Assembly (NCBI RefSeq): GCF_000380985.1
Contig: NZ_KB905706.1
Location: forward strand, 36,440-100,439
DNA: 64,000 nt
Origin: Proteiniphilum acetatigenes DSM 18083
GTDB taxonomy: Bacteria > Bacteroidota > Bacteroidia > Bacteroidales > Dysgonomonadaceae
Direction of reading: 5' to 3'
The position numbers were made by a program, and so were the translations under genes. Positions 27,701-37,300 of the stretch are shown piece by piece; position 1 is the first letter of the stretch, and every line of letters starts with the position of its first letter. Under the pieces are notes generated by a model that was given only the letters and a program-made list of their open reading frames with translations, was not told the origin of the DNA and made no database searches.

Positions 27701-28068
27701 CGGGTTGCTGATATATTACGGGAACTCAGTATGATCGCTTTATTATGTACCTGATAGGTTATGCCGGTATTATTCAGCACAAGATCCAAAACTTCGGAGA
27801 TAGTTTTATCTTTTACATTTACAGAGACTTTCAGATGCTTATCAATCTGATCATTATTATAGAAAAAATAAAAATCGGTCTGCTTTTCAATTTTAGTGAA
27901 AAGTTCGCCTAATTCAATTTCATTTTCATGGATTGTCAGTTGTGTTACCTGTGCATAAGAATCAGTTGCATAGGTCTGGAAAACACCAATGACAAACAAA
28001 AAGAATGTCATTCTCATAATAAACAAAAAAAATTTAGGAATAGGGATTCCAGGTTTACAATTTTTCAT
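24709..28068 (-). CDS. SusC-like TonB-dependent transporter with STN signalling domain
   Basis: This is a TonB-dependent outer-membrane importer of about 1119 aa. After the signal (MKNCKPG... ending DSYAQ) comes an STN domain (LTIHENEIELGELFTKIE ... YFFYNND ... LDLVLNNTGITY), which in other systems contacts a FecR-type anti-sigma factor. A carboxypeptidase-like domain (GTVKDENGEPIIGANVV), a plug (QGRMSGVIMNVRSGEPG, DASAAIYGSRSANGVIL) and the barrel follow. I chose the ATG at 28068; a longer frame opens at 28113. The ECF sigma and fecR genes upstream complete a transport-coupled signalling unit, distinct from the two SusC genes at 34318 and 42465, which lack STN. Confidence 0.94.
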   Translation of the reverse strand: MKNCKPGIPIPKFFLFIMRMTFFLFVIGVFQTYATDSYAQVTQLTIHENEIELGELFTKIEKQTDFYFFYNNDQIDKHLKVSVNVKDKTISEVLDLVLNNTGITYQVHNKAIILSSRNISATRTQQQAKRQITGTVKDENGEPIIGANVVEKGTTNGTVTDINGEFSLSVSDNAAIHVSYIGYLPQEINVGDRNDFQITLKEDLQTLNELVVVGYGTQKKGLVTGSISLTKGEEIVKSPSQNLGQSLQGRMSGVIMNVRSGEPGSDGASISIRGKSTTGNTDPLILVDGIANRSGNWDRINPDDIESITVLKDASAAIYGSRSANGVILITTKRGKEGKPTIDYSYNIGFQQPTRLPELADAATFAEVFNEIEEYEGRVPRYTAEEIEKFRNGSDPINYPNTDWLKETLRETSLQQKHNISLRGGNERIKYFIGAGFADQDAIYKNSNTYYRQYNIRSNIDAQITRYLSASVDLAGRIEDQHYSGSDAGTIFYSLLRSFPTSLARYPNGLPTAGMDVGNPVTLVTDETGYRNYNKSVFNSTFTARLDLSWLTEGLSVDGYMAFDKEGMERKEWRTPFYYYVWDQETDTYEKKKNGTRDYASLRQDYIPRTSLTFNAKVMYNRRFNDVHGLDLLLGYEQNELKGNDFWGSRSNYLSTAIDQLFAGSTNKEHYDNGGSAYEQARMSYFGRLGYDYAGKYMAQFNFRYDGSYIFAAGKKWGFFPGISLGWRLSEENFIKGNLQWINNLKIRASYGQQGNDNVGAFQYLLKYATGRNYVFGNTDVQGVYQEGFPNKNITWEVADTYNIGLDGDFWNGLLGVEFDIFKTKRSNILRQRNASIPQYTGLKDLPDENIGKVENKGVELQLNHRSRIGAVNFNASGNFLYARNKVIYMDETPWGEGYDYLKEEGMPLGAGLYYEVIGVFKDQAHLESYPHMEGARPGDLIFKDVDDNGEINSMDRVRQPLTNFPEIVFGLTLGADWKNFDLSVLLQGQGRAKQAVYSRVDQTGNFYMSQVQDRWTPDNINGTQPRAGGSINSMESYGSTYYLKDASFLRLKNMELGYTIPENNWLNRLSISHCRVYVSGYNLLTFDKIKEIDPETQDGKGTYYPQLRIFNVGVNITF

Positions 28069-28160
28069 ACATTTGTTTGTTTTTAATTTGTAGCCTTTAA
28101 CCGGATCCTGCAAGATATGTGGTTATTGGCGGTGATTAATAAATTGAAAACTGAGTGAGT

Positions 28161-28192
28161 CGGAGGATAGCCCCTATCTTCCGGCTTTTTTT
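28161..28192 (+). terminator. Intrinsic-terminator-like hairpin on the plus strand in the fecR-susC gap
   Basis: CGGAGGATAG and CTATCTTCCG form a 10-bp stem (one G-T pair) with a 3-base loop, followed by a run of seven T on the plus strand. The flanking genes are on the minus strand, where the hairpin is present but the T-run precedes it. It would thus stop antisense transcription efficiently and sense transcription only weakly. Confidence 0.5.
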
Positions 28193-28263
28193 AAGATACT
28201 TCAAACAAGGTTCATTTCACTTTTTCCATAGGCATTACTTTTTTAATTAAACATAAGACGCTA

Positions 28264-29274
28264 TCATTCAATCACATAAATATCTTTTCCTGAAATACGA
28301 TAGTTGACCGGATAACTTTTTCCGATCGACTCTAAAATATCTTCCACATTTTCCCCCGGCATCACCCTGCCGGTAAATCGTTTATTTCTTAAGGACGGAG
28401 CAATATGGATATCCAGGTCAAAACGTTTAGCCAGTAAGGCGGCTATTCTCTCCAAAGGTTCATCCGTGAACCTGTAAGTCCCGTCTTTCCATGCGATATA
28501 ATAACCGGTATCGACATTTTCAATTTCCACACTGCCGTTCAAACGGTTTATGCGGATTTGTTCACCAGGGGTAAGAGAGGTGGATTGGCTTTCGCCTTTC
28601 CGGTTTTTATAATTCAGACTGACAGCACCGGAAATCAGGGTTACCAGCGATTCCTCTTCCATACCGGATTCTACAAAAAATTCCGTTCCGGTAACTTCTA
28701 TTTCCACATCCCCGATTTGTACAATAAAAGGTTTTTCAGGATCTTTACTGATATCGAAGTATGCTTTTCCGTCTAAAGCGACCCTCCGGGTTTCTCCTAT
28801 AAACTTTTCGGGATAGGTTATCCGGGTATCCTCATTCATCCAGACTTCCGAATAATCGGGTAAAACGACGGATTGTACACCTGTCTTGTTGTAAACCACA
28901 TTTTGAACAAGAATATGTTGCTGTGATTCCTTTGAGATATCGGACAAACTCATCCAAACGACCGAGGCAATCAGTACACCTGTAAATACAGCAGCAACAT
29001 AACGAAGCCATCTGCTCTTCCGCTTTTTAACCGGAATAATAAACGGTTGTACTTTTTTTGAATGCACATCAATCTCTTCGCTAAGCAACTGCCAACCTTT
29101 ATCAATGACTTCTTTGGGCAAACTTTTCCCTGAATGCCAGATCTCTTCGAGTTGGCAATAATAAGCTACATTTTCTTCTTCCTTCAGCCATTTGTTGAGA
29201 ATGTCCAGCTCTTCGGAAGTGGCATTTTTTTGAATTGATCGAATGATTATTTCTTCAGTTATAGATGGCATCAC
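28264..29274 (-). CDS. FecR-family anti-sigma factor
   Basis: This is a 336 aa single-span membrane protein. The cytoplasmic N-terminal 85 residues should bind the sigma factor. One transmembrane segment lies near 90-110 (WLRYVAAVFTGVLIASVVWMSL). The periplasmic FecR domain includes VVLPDYSEVWMNEDTRITYPEKF and RRVALDGKAYFDISKDPEKPFIV. A DUF4974-type C-terminus follows (ERIAALLAKRFDLDIHI, FTGRVMPGENVEDILESI). It is encoded 52 bp after the ECF sigma gene and upstream of the STN-bearing SusC, the standard order. On glycan transport the SusC would relay through this protein to free the sigma factor. Confidence 0.93.
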   Translation of the reverse strand: MMPSITEEIIIRSIQKNATSEELDILNKWLKEEENVAYYCQLEEIWHSGKSLPKEVIDKGWQLLSEEIDVHSKKVQPFIIPVKKRKSRWLRYVAAVFTGVLIASVVWMSLSDISKESQQHILVQNVVYNKTGVQSVVLPDYSEVWMNEDTRITYPEKFIGETRRVALDGKAYFDISKDPEKPFIVQIGDVEIEVTGTEFFVESGMEEESLVTLISGAVSLNYKNRKGESQSTSLTPGEQIRINRLNGSVEIENVDTGYYIAWKDGTYRFTDEPLERIAALLAKRFDLDIHIAPSLRNKRFTGRVMPGENVEDILESIGKSYPVNYRISGKDIYVIE

Positions 29275-29326
29275 TTTACTATTACGATTCTCTTTATTAA
29301 TAAGACAAGATGCCGTAAATATTTAC

Positions 29327-29884
29327 TTAAAAGAAAAATAAAAAAAATAAACTTTTTCCACCGTCGGTCGTCAACCGGTTACGTAATGTTTTCAATCCCA
29401 GATACAACTGGTGTTCGACGGTACGGATAGAGATATCCAGAATTTCTGCAATCTCTGCATTTTTCTTTTCTTCGAAATAGGCCATTTTAAAAATGACCCT
29501 GCATTTTTCAGGTAACTTCTCAATCTCGTCATAGACATACTGCATATCTTCTCTGTCTATGATCTGTTTTTCAAAAGAATCGTAATAATCAAGGCCTAAA
29601 ATACGGTTATCCAGCTCGGTTGATTGTATATAGTTCTTTTTCACCCGTTCTCTTATGAGGCTATTCAAACATTTGTTTCTTACAGCTGTAAATAAATAAG
29701 AACGGGAGGGTAATTTTTCATTTATCCCGACATAATCCCATATATCGAGGAAAACATCCTGTATGATATCTTCGGCCATTTCTACAGAAACAAAACGCCG
29801 GGCAAACAATATCAGTTGCGATACGTTTGTCTCGTAATAATTTCTGAAAGATTTGAGACGAATTTCTTTGTTCCTGTCTTTCAT
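29327..29884 (-). CDS. ECF RNA polymerase sigma factor, Bacteroidota type
   Basis: This is a 185 aa extracytoplasmic-function sigma factor. Region 2 is around 20-75 (LILFARRFVSVEMAEDIIQDVFLDIWD) and region 4 around 115-170 (IEKLPEKCRVIFKMAYFEEKKNAEIAEILDISIRTVEHQL). The linker lacks an extended C-terminal domain. It heads a sigma-fecR-susC-susD-lipoprotein run and has an excellent upstream promoter of the housekeeping type, so basal expression is likely housekeeping while activity is set by the anti-sigma factor. Target promoters probably lie in front of susC. Confidence 0.94.
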   Translation of the reverse strand: MKDRNKEIRLKSFRNYYETNVSQLILFARRFVSVEMAEDIIQDVFLDIWDYVGINEKLPSRSYLFTAVRNKCLNSLIRERVKKNYIQSTELDNRILGLDYYDSFEKQIIDREDMQYVYDEIEKLPEKCRVIFKMAYFEEKKNAEIAEILDISIRTVEHQLYLGLKTLRNRLTTDGGKSLFFLFFF

Positions 29885-30005
29885 CTATAGGTCTATTTCC
29901 AGTAATTCAAATAAGCTGAGCTATCCTCTATTACTCTCAATAGATGTAACTTACCTGGGAATATACTTCTATCTCAAGAGAAAAAAACGTCCAACCTGAT
30001 GGGCA

Positions 30006-30037
30006 CAAAGTTATAATATTTTGCACCGCTGTCCAAA
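30006..30037 (-). promoter_or_regulatory. Promoter of the ECF sigma gene
   Basis: On the minus strand TTTG (30037-30034), a 20-base spacer and TAACTTTG (30013-30006) match the Bacteroidota consensus exactly. The start site would be near 30000, giving a leader of about 115 bases to the sigma ATG at 29884. It also lies 50 bp after the stop of the GH106 gene on the same strand. Confidence 0.75.
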
Positions 30038-30088
30038 TAAAAGGAATAGTCGCTCTTTTCCATGGTTTATTAACATGGTATTACCTGT

Positions 30089-32926
30089 CTATATCAATTT
30101 CACGGGCCCCAGCATACCCATTCGATGCCACTGCTGACGACTGGTCCATCTCTGCCCAATTTCATTGTCCTCGGACGATTTCAGGTAATTACCCACCGTA
30201 GTAGTGATCTTTACCTGAAGGATAAGGTCCTTTTTTCCGGACAGGTGTGAAGGTATGTGATACAAATGTTTTCCGTACCATTTAATACCAATTTTTTCAC
30301 CTCCTAAGATTACTTCCGAAATACCGACAACAAGACCTAAATCGATATAATTGTACGGTGAGATGCTGCCTTCCAGTTTTTTTTCGTAAAATATATTACC
30401 GGCAAAAGAACGGGTATCTTCCTGTTTCGACCAATCCACCATCTCAACAATACTCCGTTCTTCTACATTTCCGTTAATATGCTCCATCCGTACGTGCCAG
30501 TTTTTCAATTCTTTGTAGTCTGTCCTCTCTTTGGGAGACTCCGGCAATTTCTTACCTTTATCATATTTCTCTAATACCAGCAGTTTAGAGCCTGCAGGCT
30601 CTATCTCAAATGATACACTTGTCGCATTATTCTTTGATACCCCCGGACAAATAAATCGTTCACCGGTTTCAGGATTCCATAACCATACAATCTTATCTTT
30701 GTATGGAAATGTCAGCGTGAGAGGGAAACTTTTTGATACGTGAGAGTTGGCAAAAAAGAAAATCTCTTTTCCATCGGCCGTATGACGGATCTGACTTATA
30801 AATGGATTGGGATCTTCAATCTTCACATAGGGAACAATACCGCACTGTTGCTGCATCGTCCTGAACCATACATGCATATCATCTTCAGGAGCAGGAATAT
30901 GGTAAATACGCGAAGGATGGTTATGCTTCATGGAAGATATGATATCGCTGACTTCCTTATCTCTCTGTTGATAATCTCTCAATCCGGTCGATTTATAAGG
31001 TTCTTTAGCCACGAAAATTAATTTACCTCCCCCTTCTACAAAACGTTCCAACGCCTTTGCCGTATCAGGTTGCACCGACTCCACTTCCAACAGGATAAGG
31101 GTATGATATTTTCTGCTGTTGTACTGAAGATATCCCTCTTTCATCACACTTTGCTGTATCACACTCTCACAGGTATAATCGCAACTACATCCATTTTGAT
31201 GAATTGCCTCCCATACCCTGTATTGGTAGCCGGGATAGTGAAGAGACGGAAACGGATCGCGTTGTGGGCCATGGATAGTCCACATATCAGCCAAGGGGTG
31301 CATAACGGCAATGTCGGCGTAAGGCACTGTTTCCTGCAATAAAATAGATAGTCGTGCTTTATAGGCCGACCATAGTTTGAAGTAAGGCCACCATGTATTG
31401 CGTTCGTTGAAAAACGTGCCATAACGCACCCATCCGGGGAAGGAAGCCTCTATCGGACTATAGTTGAAACCATGCAGAATAGAGTGAGTTACTCCTGATA
31501 AATTACTCTGATCACCTCCCAATTTAACGGTCTGCAAGGGTACATTAAAAACATCATCCGTATTCGTGACCTCTTCACAACTGATAATCTTCTTCCCTGA
31601 CAAACGTGTTGCCGACGCTACAAATTTGTTTACATTGGTATAAGCAGTCCGACCGGTAAACGGCCTCTCTTCGTCTGTACCTGATTGGAAAAGCCATGTT
31701 TCACACTCAGGAATGTCGACATAAAACGATCCTTCTAACGGATGGAATTCGCGCCCATAAGGTTGCATCCTCGATTGGAAGCCATGCTTATTGCACCAGG
31801 CTGTATAGGGCTTCACAAAATGATCCCGGACAATTTCCATACAAGTCACATAGAAATCATGTTTAACCCTGGCAACCTCTTCTTTTGCTTCTCCGGTCAA
31901 TTCAGTTACTTCACCCCCTTCTACTGCGTGCCCCATATGCCCCACTTTATATAAAATAAATGGGAGATAAGGCGTAACATCGTAACCCCTACGCTTGATA
32001 TATTGTTCTTTAAAGTCTTTGCACCAGTTTGCTCCTTCCAACTCCATACTGTCGCAAAACAGGGCCCTGAATCCTTTTAATCCTTTCAGAGCCGGGAACA
32101 GATTGTCGGACATGCGGTTCAGGAAAGTCTCAACTGCTTCCCGGTCAAAATGATTCAACACCGGTCCGGCCGCTCCCGGTGAACCGTTTATGACAGCCTG
32201 AAAGCCGGATATTTTTACCAGAATATATAAGATGTATTCGCCCTCCGGTATCTCAATTCTTTGTAAATCTGCATTTTTATCAACAGAAATTTCTACAGGA
32301 GCAATAAAACGGTCTAATTTTGTGGGAGCCAGATAAGCCGAATAAACTTCGTAAGAGGGTCTATCGTACGGCGAATGAATAACAGGAGCAGCTTCTTTAA
32401 ATATATCCCCGGTAAGTAACTCTTTCACTCCACCACCTTCCACATGGTAACTGACAATAGTCATCAACTGACTTCGCTCTTCCGTTTGTAAGAATTCCCC
32501 TCCAAAAGGCCAACCTGAGCCTACGATAATATCACATACAATACCACGTTCTTCAGCTCCTTTTAATGCCACTTTTACCATTTCTATCCACTCCGGACTG
32601 AGCCAGCGCAACGAAGGAAGACCTAAATCATCACCTCCGGGAAAGGCTATTGGGTTTATTTCCACACCTCCTATACCGGCTTCTTTCATTATATCCAACT
32701 CTCTCAATATTTCTTTTGCCGTAAGTTTATTACCATTCCACCACCATCGCACAAAGGGTTTGGCCGTTGCAGGAGGATTTTGAAACAGATCATATAAACT
32801 ATCTTTCACCTCTGTTGAGTTTTCATAGGCAAATAAAGAGGATGAATTTACAAAAGGAAGTGCGGTCAGGGCTAATCCGGATTTTATAAATGAACGTCTG
32901 GAAAAAGAATACTTATTTTTATCCAT
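30089..32926 (-). CDS. GH106-family alpha-L-rhamnosidase with Tat signal
   Basis: This is a 945 aa enzyme of the GH106 type, calcium-dependent rhamnosidases that remove terminal L-rhamnose from pectin-like glycans. The opening of the mature protein, NPPATAKPFVRWWWNGNKLT with KEAGIGGVEINPIAFPGG, is the family hallmark. FCDSMELEGANWCKDFKEQY near 315, QSRMQPYGREFHPLEG near 395 and CEEVTNTDDVFNVP near 450 form the conserved core. The C-terminus is a galactose-binding-like beta domain. The N-terminus SFSRRSFIKSGLALTALPF is a twin-arginine signal, so it is exported folded, unlike the Sec-exported GH78 enzymes here. It is transcribed alone, divergent from an AraC gene. Confidence 0.85.
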   Translation of the reverse strand: MDKNKYSFSRRSFIKSGLALTALPFVNSSSLFAYENSTEVKDSLYDLFQNPPATAKPFVRWWWNGNKLTAKEILRELDIMKEAGIGGVEINPIAFPGGDDLGLPSLRWLSPEWIEMVKVALKGAEERGIVCDIIVGSGWPFGGEFLQTEERSQLMTIVSYHVEGGGVKELLTGDIFKEAAPVIHSPYDRPSYEVYSAYLAPTKLDRFIAPVEISVDKNADLQRIEIPEGEYILYILVKISGFQAVINGSPGAAGPVLNHFDREAVETFLNRMSDNLFPALKGLKGFRALFCDSMELEGANWCKDFKEQYIKRRGYDVTPYLPFILYKVGHMGHAVEGGEVTELTGEAKEEVARVKHDFYVTCMEIVRDHFVKPYTAWCNKHGFQSRMQPYGREFHPLEGSFYVDIPECETWLFQSGTDEERPFTGRTAYTNVNKFVASATRLSGKKIISCEEVTNTDDVFNVPLQTVKLGGDQSNLSGVTHSILHGFNYSPIEASFPGWVRYGTFFNERNTWWPYFKLWSAYKARLSILLQETVPYADIAVMHPLADMWTIHGPQRDPFPSLHYPGYQYRVWEAIHQNGCSCDYTCESVIQQSVMKEGYLQYNSRKYHTLILLEVESVQPDTAKALERFVEGGGKLIFVAKEPYKSTGLRDYQQRDKEVSDIISSMKHNHPSRIYHIPAPEDDMHVWFRTMQQQCGIVPYVKIEDPNPFISQIRHTADGKEIFFFANSHVSKSFPLTLTFPYKDKIVWLWNPETGERFICPGVSKNNATSVSFEIEPAGSKLLVLEKYDKGKKLPESPKERTDYKELKNWHVRMEHINGNVEERSIVEMVDWSKQEDTRSFAGNIFYEKKLEGSISPYNYIDLGLVVGISEVILGGEKIGIKWYGKHLYHIPSHLSGKKDLILQVKITTTVGNYLKSSEDNEIGQRWTSRQQWHRMGMLGPVKLI

Positions 32927-32967
32927 GTTGTTTTATTTATATTATGTTTATGGTGTCAGTCATATAA

Positions 32968-32995
32968 TGTAAAAAGGCGCAATTTACACCTTTTT
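32968..32995. promoter_or_regulatory. Inverted repeat in the GH106/araC divergent region
   Basis: TGTAAA (32968-32973) and TTTACA (32983-32988) are separated by 9 bases, and AAAAAGG/CCTTTTT (32971-32977, 32989-32995) form an overlapping inverted repeat. It sits about 42 bp before the GH106 start and 120 bp before the AraC start. It could be an operator; no second copy was found to support that. Confidence 0.3.
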
Positions 32996-33088
32996 GAGTA
33001 AGAAGAACTCTGTTTTTTGTTCTTTTTTTCTTACTATCTGCCCTAAAATAATTCGAATAACTGATGAATAATCTATTTAAATAAGTTA

Positions 33089-33096
33089 TAACTTTG
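33089..33096 (+). promoter_or_regulatory. Candidate -7 element of the second araC gene
   Basis: TAACTTTG is an exact TAnnTTTG match 20 bases before the ATG at 33117, implying a very short leader. No TTTG lies at the -33 position. Confidence 0.45.
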
Positions 33097-33116
33097 TAAT
33101 TTTCAATTGAAAAATT

Positions 33117-33998
33117 ATGTGGTATAATGATTCAGGTATAGATTTTAAATATCTATTAATCAATGAAAAAGATAAAAAGTTTGGACTAACGGTCGATTCA
33201 GTTGGGTTTCAAACAATCCCTCCCCATACGCCCTATCCTCCCACCAAACATCCTAAAAGCCATTTTTTCAGACCTGATAAAGGTCGTATTTTATCATCAC
33301 ACCACATCGTATATATCAGTAAAGGCAAAGGTTCTTTTTCCTCCGACACAACCAGAAAAACAGATATCGCCAAAGGCCAGGTCATTCTTCTGTTTCCGGG
33401 GCAGTGGCACACTTACAGTCCTTCGGAAGAATATGGCTGGGACGAATATTATATTGGGTTTACCGGGAAAATCATCGACAACATTGTTGCCCATGATTTT
33501 ATTTCCCCTGAGAATCAGATCCTCAACGTAGGGATAAATGGAGATTTGGTAAATTTATATGCCACTGCTATAAAAGCAGCGAAAGAGGATAAAAGAGCCA
33601 GCCAGCAATATCTGGCCGGCATAGCCCTTAATATATTGGGAACTGTTTTATCATTGACTCAAAATAAGAACTTCCGGTCAAAAGAATCAATCCAAAAGAT
33701 TGAACTAGCCAAGATCATCATGATTGAACACATCAATGAAAATATCAATATGAGAGAGATCGCGGTGAATTTAGGTATTAGTTATTCGGCATTCAGAAGG
33801 GTATTTAAAGAATATACAGGCTATGCTCCATTACAGTTTTTTCATGAATTAAAGCTGAGGAGAGCAAAAAAACTGCTGACAGAGACTTCTAAACCACTCA
33901 AAGAGATTGCCGATGAACTAGGCTTTGGCACTTATGACTACTTTCTATCCTTCTTCGAAAAAAGAACAGGCCAATCACCCTCTAACTACAGGAAATGA
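33117..33998 (+). CDS. AraC-family regulator, paralogue of 16003-16911
   Basis: This is a 293 aa protein aligned end to end with the regulator near rhaT. The openings are nearly the same (NDSGIDFKYLLINEKDKKFGLT versus NDLGIDFKYLLVNEKDKKFGLT). So are the cupin motifs (IVYISKGKGSFSSD, FPGQWHTYSP) and both helix-turn-helix segments (INMREIAVNLGISYSAFRRVFKEYTGYAP; SKPLKEIADELGFGTYDYFLSFF). It is divergent from the GH106 gene and upstream of the tandem SusCD modules, so it probably controls both. The helix-turn-helix region is so similar between paralogues that they may recognise related or shared sites. Confidence 0.9.
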   Translation: MWYNDSGIDFKYLLINEKDKKFGLTVDSVGFQTIPPHTPYPPTKHPKSHFFRPDKGRILSSHHIVYISKGKGSFSSDTTRKTDIAKGQVILLFPGQWHTYSPSEEYGWDEYYIGFTGKIIDNIVAHDFISPENQILNVGINGDLVNLYATAIKAAKEDKRASQQYLAGIALNILGTVLSLTQNKNFRSKESIQKIELAKIIMIEHINENINMREIAVNLGISYSAFRRVFKEYTGYAPLQFFHELKLRRAKKLLTETSKPLKEIADELGFGTYDYFLSFFEKRTGQSPSNYRK

Positions 33999-34317
33999 AC
34001 GATTTTTAGAGGATTATTTGGGCTGGTAACAATCAATTTCCACCTTATATAATTTAACAAAAAAGCAGCACATCACGCTGTTTTAAAATCATTTTTTGCA
34101 TCTATAAGCAATTCAACCGATCTATCTTTGCCATGTGTTTAAATTACTATATTTTTCCAAATATAGCAATACCAAGAGTAGGATCCCATCTCCCATTATT
34201 ACATGTCAAAATATTAATATAAAGATAGTTACGTAAAAGTATACTTTTTCTGCAATATCAATACCTTCTTCAATATTTTAAGTAAAATTTAATTATTAAT
34301 ACAAATGAAAGTATAAG
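33999..34317. other. Intergenic region between araC and the first SusC module
   Basis: These 319 bp hold a weak hairpin with T-run (CAGC/GCTG then TTTT, 34064-34085) that may end the araC transcript, then a promoter candidate at 34095-34130, then about 180 bp of AT-rich leader. The last bases before the start (TAATTATTAAT) recur just before the second SusC gene. No coding frame is supported. Confidence 0.5.
34095..34130 (+). promoter_or_regulatory. Candidate promoter of the first SusC module
   Basis: TTTG at 34095-34098 and TATCTTTG at 34123-34130 have a 24-base spacer, slightly long for the 19-23 typical of the phylum. The leader to the susC ATG would be about 180 bases. Confidence 0.5.
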
Positions 34318-37300
34318 ATGAAAAAAAAGCTAAATTTTTTACTGTGTATTTTGCTCCTTTTCCCTTTCTGTTTATCTGCGCAAGAGAAGCTGGTAAACGG
34401 GAAAGTGATAGAATCGGAAACAGGTGAACCTTTGCCTGGTGCCACGGTTCAGATTGAAAATTCAACGCGGGGAGTTACTACCGACATTGATGGAACTTTT
34501 GAGATAAGGGCTACTTCTTCAGATAAGCTGGTAATCTCTTTCCTCGGACTGGAATCTCAAACCATCGCAGTAGGATCACAAACATACATTGAGGTGGTCA
34601 TGAGCCAGGCTGCAAGTGAACTTGATGAGGTCACCATTGTAGCTTTCGGAAAGCAAAAGAAAGAGAGTGTAATTGGGTCTATTACAACAGTAAGACCTGA
34701 TGATTTAAAAGTACCTTCGAGTAATTTAACAACAGCTTTGGCCGGACGTATGTCGGGTTTAATAGCATATCAGAGAAGCGGTGAACCGGGTCTGGACAAT
34801 GCCGAATTTTTTATTCGCGGCGTAACAACTTTTGGATATAAGAAGGATCCCTTGATCCTTATAGATAATAATGAATCGTCCAGTACAGAATTGGCAAGAA
34901 TGCAACCAGACGATATAGCCAGTTTCTCGATATTGAAAGATGCGACAGCAACAGCTCTTTACGGTTCAAGAGGAGCTAACGGTGTAATACTCGTTTCTAC
35001 TAAAGAAGGCCGGGAAGGAAAAGCTAAAATAAATGTCAGATTTGAAGAAGCATTTTCACAGCCCACTAAAATGGTTGAAATGGCAGATCCTGTTACTTAT
35101 ATGAAATTACATAACGAAGCTATCAGGACAAGAGACCCCCTTGGCAAATTGATGTATTCGGAGCATAAAATACAAAATACCATAGACGGCACTAATCCTT
35201 ATGTATATCCGGCAACCGATTGGTACGACATGTTATTTAAGGATTATTCCAATAATCACCGTCTGAATCTGAACGTGTCGGGGGGAGGTAAAATTGCCCG
35301 TTATTATCTTGCAGGTAGTATTATTAATGATAATGGGGTTTTAAATGTTGACAAGAAAAATAATTTCAACAATAACGTCAAGTTAAATCGATACATGCTA
35401 CGGTCGAACGTAAACATCAATATCACTCCGACAACAGAGGCTATCGTGCGCCTATCAGGGGCCTTCGACGACTATAAAGGTCCTCCCGAAGGCGGACAAC
35501 GTATTTTTCAAATGGTAATGCATACAAATCCCGTGTTGTTTCCTCCTTATTATGCTCCTGACGCGGCAAATGAATACACGGAACATGTATTGTTCGGGAA
35601 TTATGACAATATGCAATATTATAACCCTTATGCCGAAATGGTGAAAGGATACAAAGAATACTCGGAAAGCCAGATGAGTGCCCAATTTGAGCTAAAACAA
35701 GATCTTACTTTCATCACAGAAGGACTTTCATTCAGGGCCATGTTTAATACAAACAGATATGCCTATTTCGACGTAGTAAGGCAATACACTCCGTTCTACT
35801 ATACCGTAGGAAGTTATAATAAGGAAAAAAACACATATACCCTTTCTCCTCTCAATGAAGAACAAGGAACAGATTATCTCTCATATAACGAAGGTCCAAA
35901 GAATGTACATGCAGTAACTTACTTCGAGAGTGCCCTGACCTGGAACCGTGAGTTTGATAAAATACACGATGTGGGGGCGCTTTTAGTATATACCGTACGT
36001 AATGAACTGATTGGCAATGCAGGAGATCTGCAAAAATCGCTTCCCTACCGAAACATGAATTTTGCAGGCAGATTCACTTACAGTTATGATTCCCGGTATT
36101 TGTTTGAAGGTAATTTCGGATATAACGGTTCGGAACGATTTTCAAAGGCAGAACGTTTTGGATTTTTCCCTTCTGCGGGTATCGGATGGAATGTCTCAAA
36201 CGAAAGTTTCTATGGGGATGGATTACGAAAAATAGTCAGTAGCCTAAAGTTAAAATCTACATACGGGTTATCGGGTAATGATGCTATAGGTGATGCCAAT
36301 GACAGATTCTTTTACCTCTCTAATGTGAATATGAATAGTGACAGCCATCGTTCTTCATTTGGAACATTTGGAAATAGTGGCGGTTTGAGTAAAAGCGGCA
36401 TAGCAGTGAGTCGATATGCGAATGATCTAATTACCTGGGAAACTTCAAAGAAGTTCAATGTCACTGCGGAAATTGGCTTGTTTGAAAAAATAGATATTCA
36501 AGCAGAATACTTCAAGGAAGATCGAAATAATATACTGATGGACAGGGCTTTTATTCCTTCTACTATGGGGCTCCAAGCTCCATCCAGGTCAAACGTAGGA
36601 GAGGCCGCAGCCCATGGGGTTGATATTTCTGTCAACCTGAATCATTCTTTCAATAAAGATACATGGATAAGCGGTATAGCGAATTTCACATATGCCACCA
36701 GCGAATTTAAAGTATACGAAGAACCCGATTACCCCAATGCACCCTGGAGATCTCGTATAGGTTATCCATTGACTCAAACCTGGGGTTACATTGCGGAACG
36801 TTTGTTTGTAGATGAAGAAGAAGTGCGTAATTCTCCGACACAGTTCGGAAATTATAAAGCCGGGGATATTAAATATAAGGATTTGAACGGTGATGGCAAG
36901 ATTACAGAATTGGATATGGCGCCAATAGGCTATCCCACGACTCCTGAAATAACATATGGATTCGGATTGTCATCCGGACATAAAAAATTCGACTTCTCCT
37001 TCTTTTTCCAGGGAAATGCACGAACTTCATTTTGGCTGGCAACCTACAATGATTTTAATAATGGTGTGGTTGATGTAACTCCTTTCATTGGCGGCCAACA
37101 GGGATTACTAAAAGCAATTGCAGATAGTCACTGGTCGGAAACAAACAGGGATATATATGCTATGTGGCCACGTCTTTCGCCCTCTTCTATAGAGAACAAT
37201 AACAAGACCTCAACATGGTTAATGCGTGATGGAACTTTTCTCCGTCTGAAATCTGTCGAATTGGGATATACATTACCCGATCATCTTGCGTCCAAAACCC

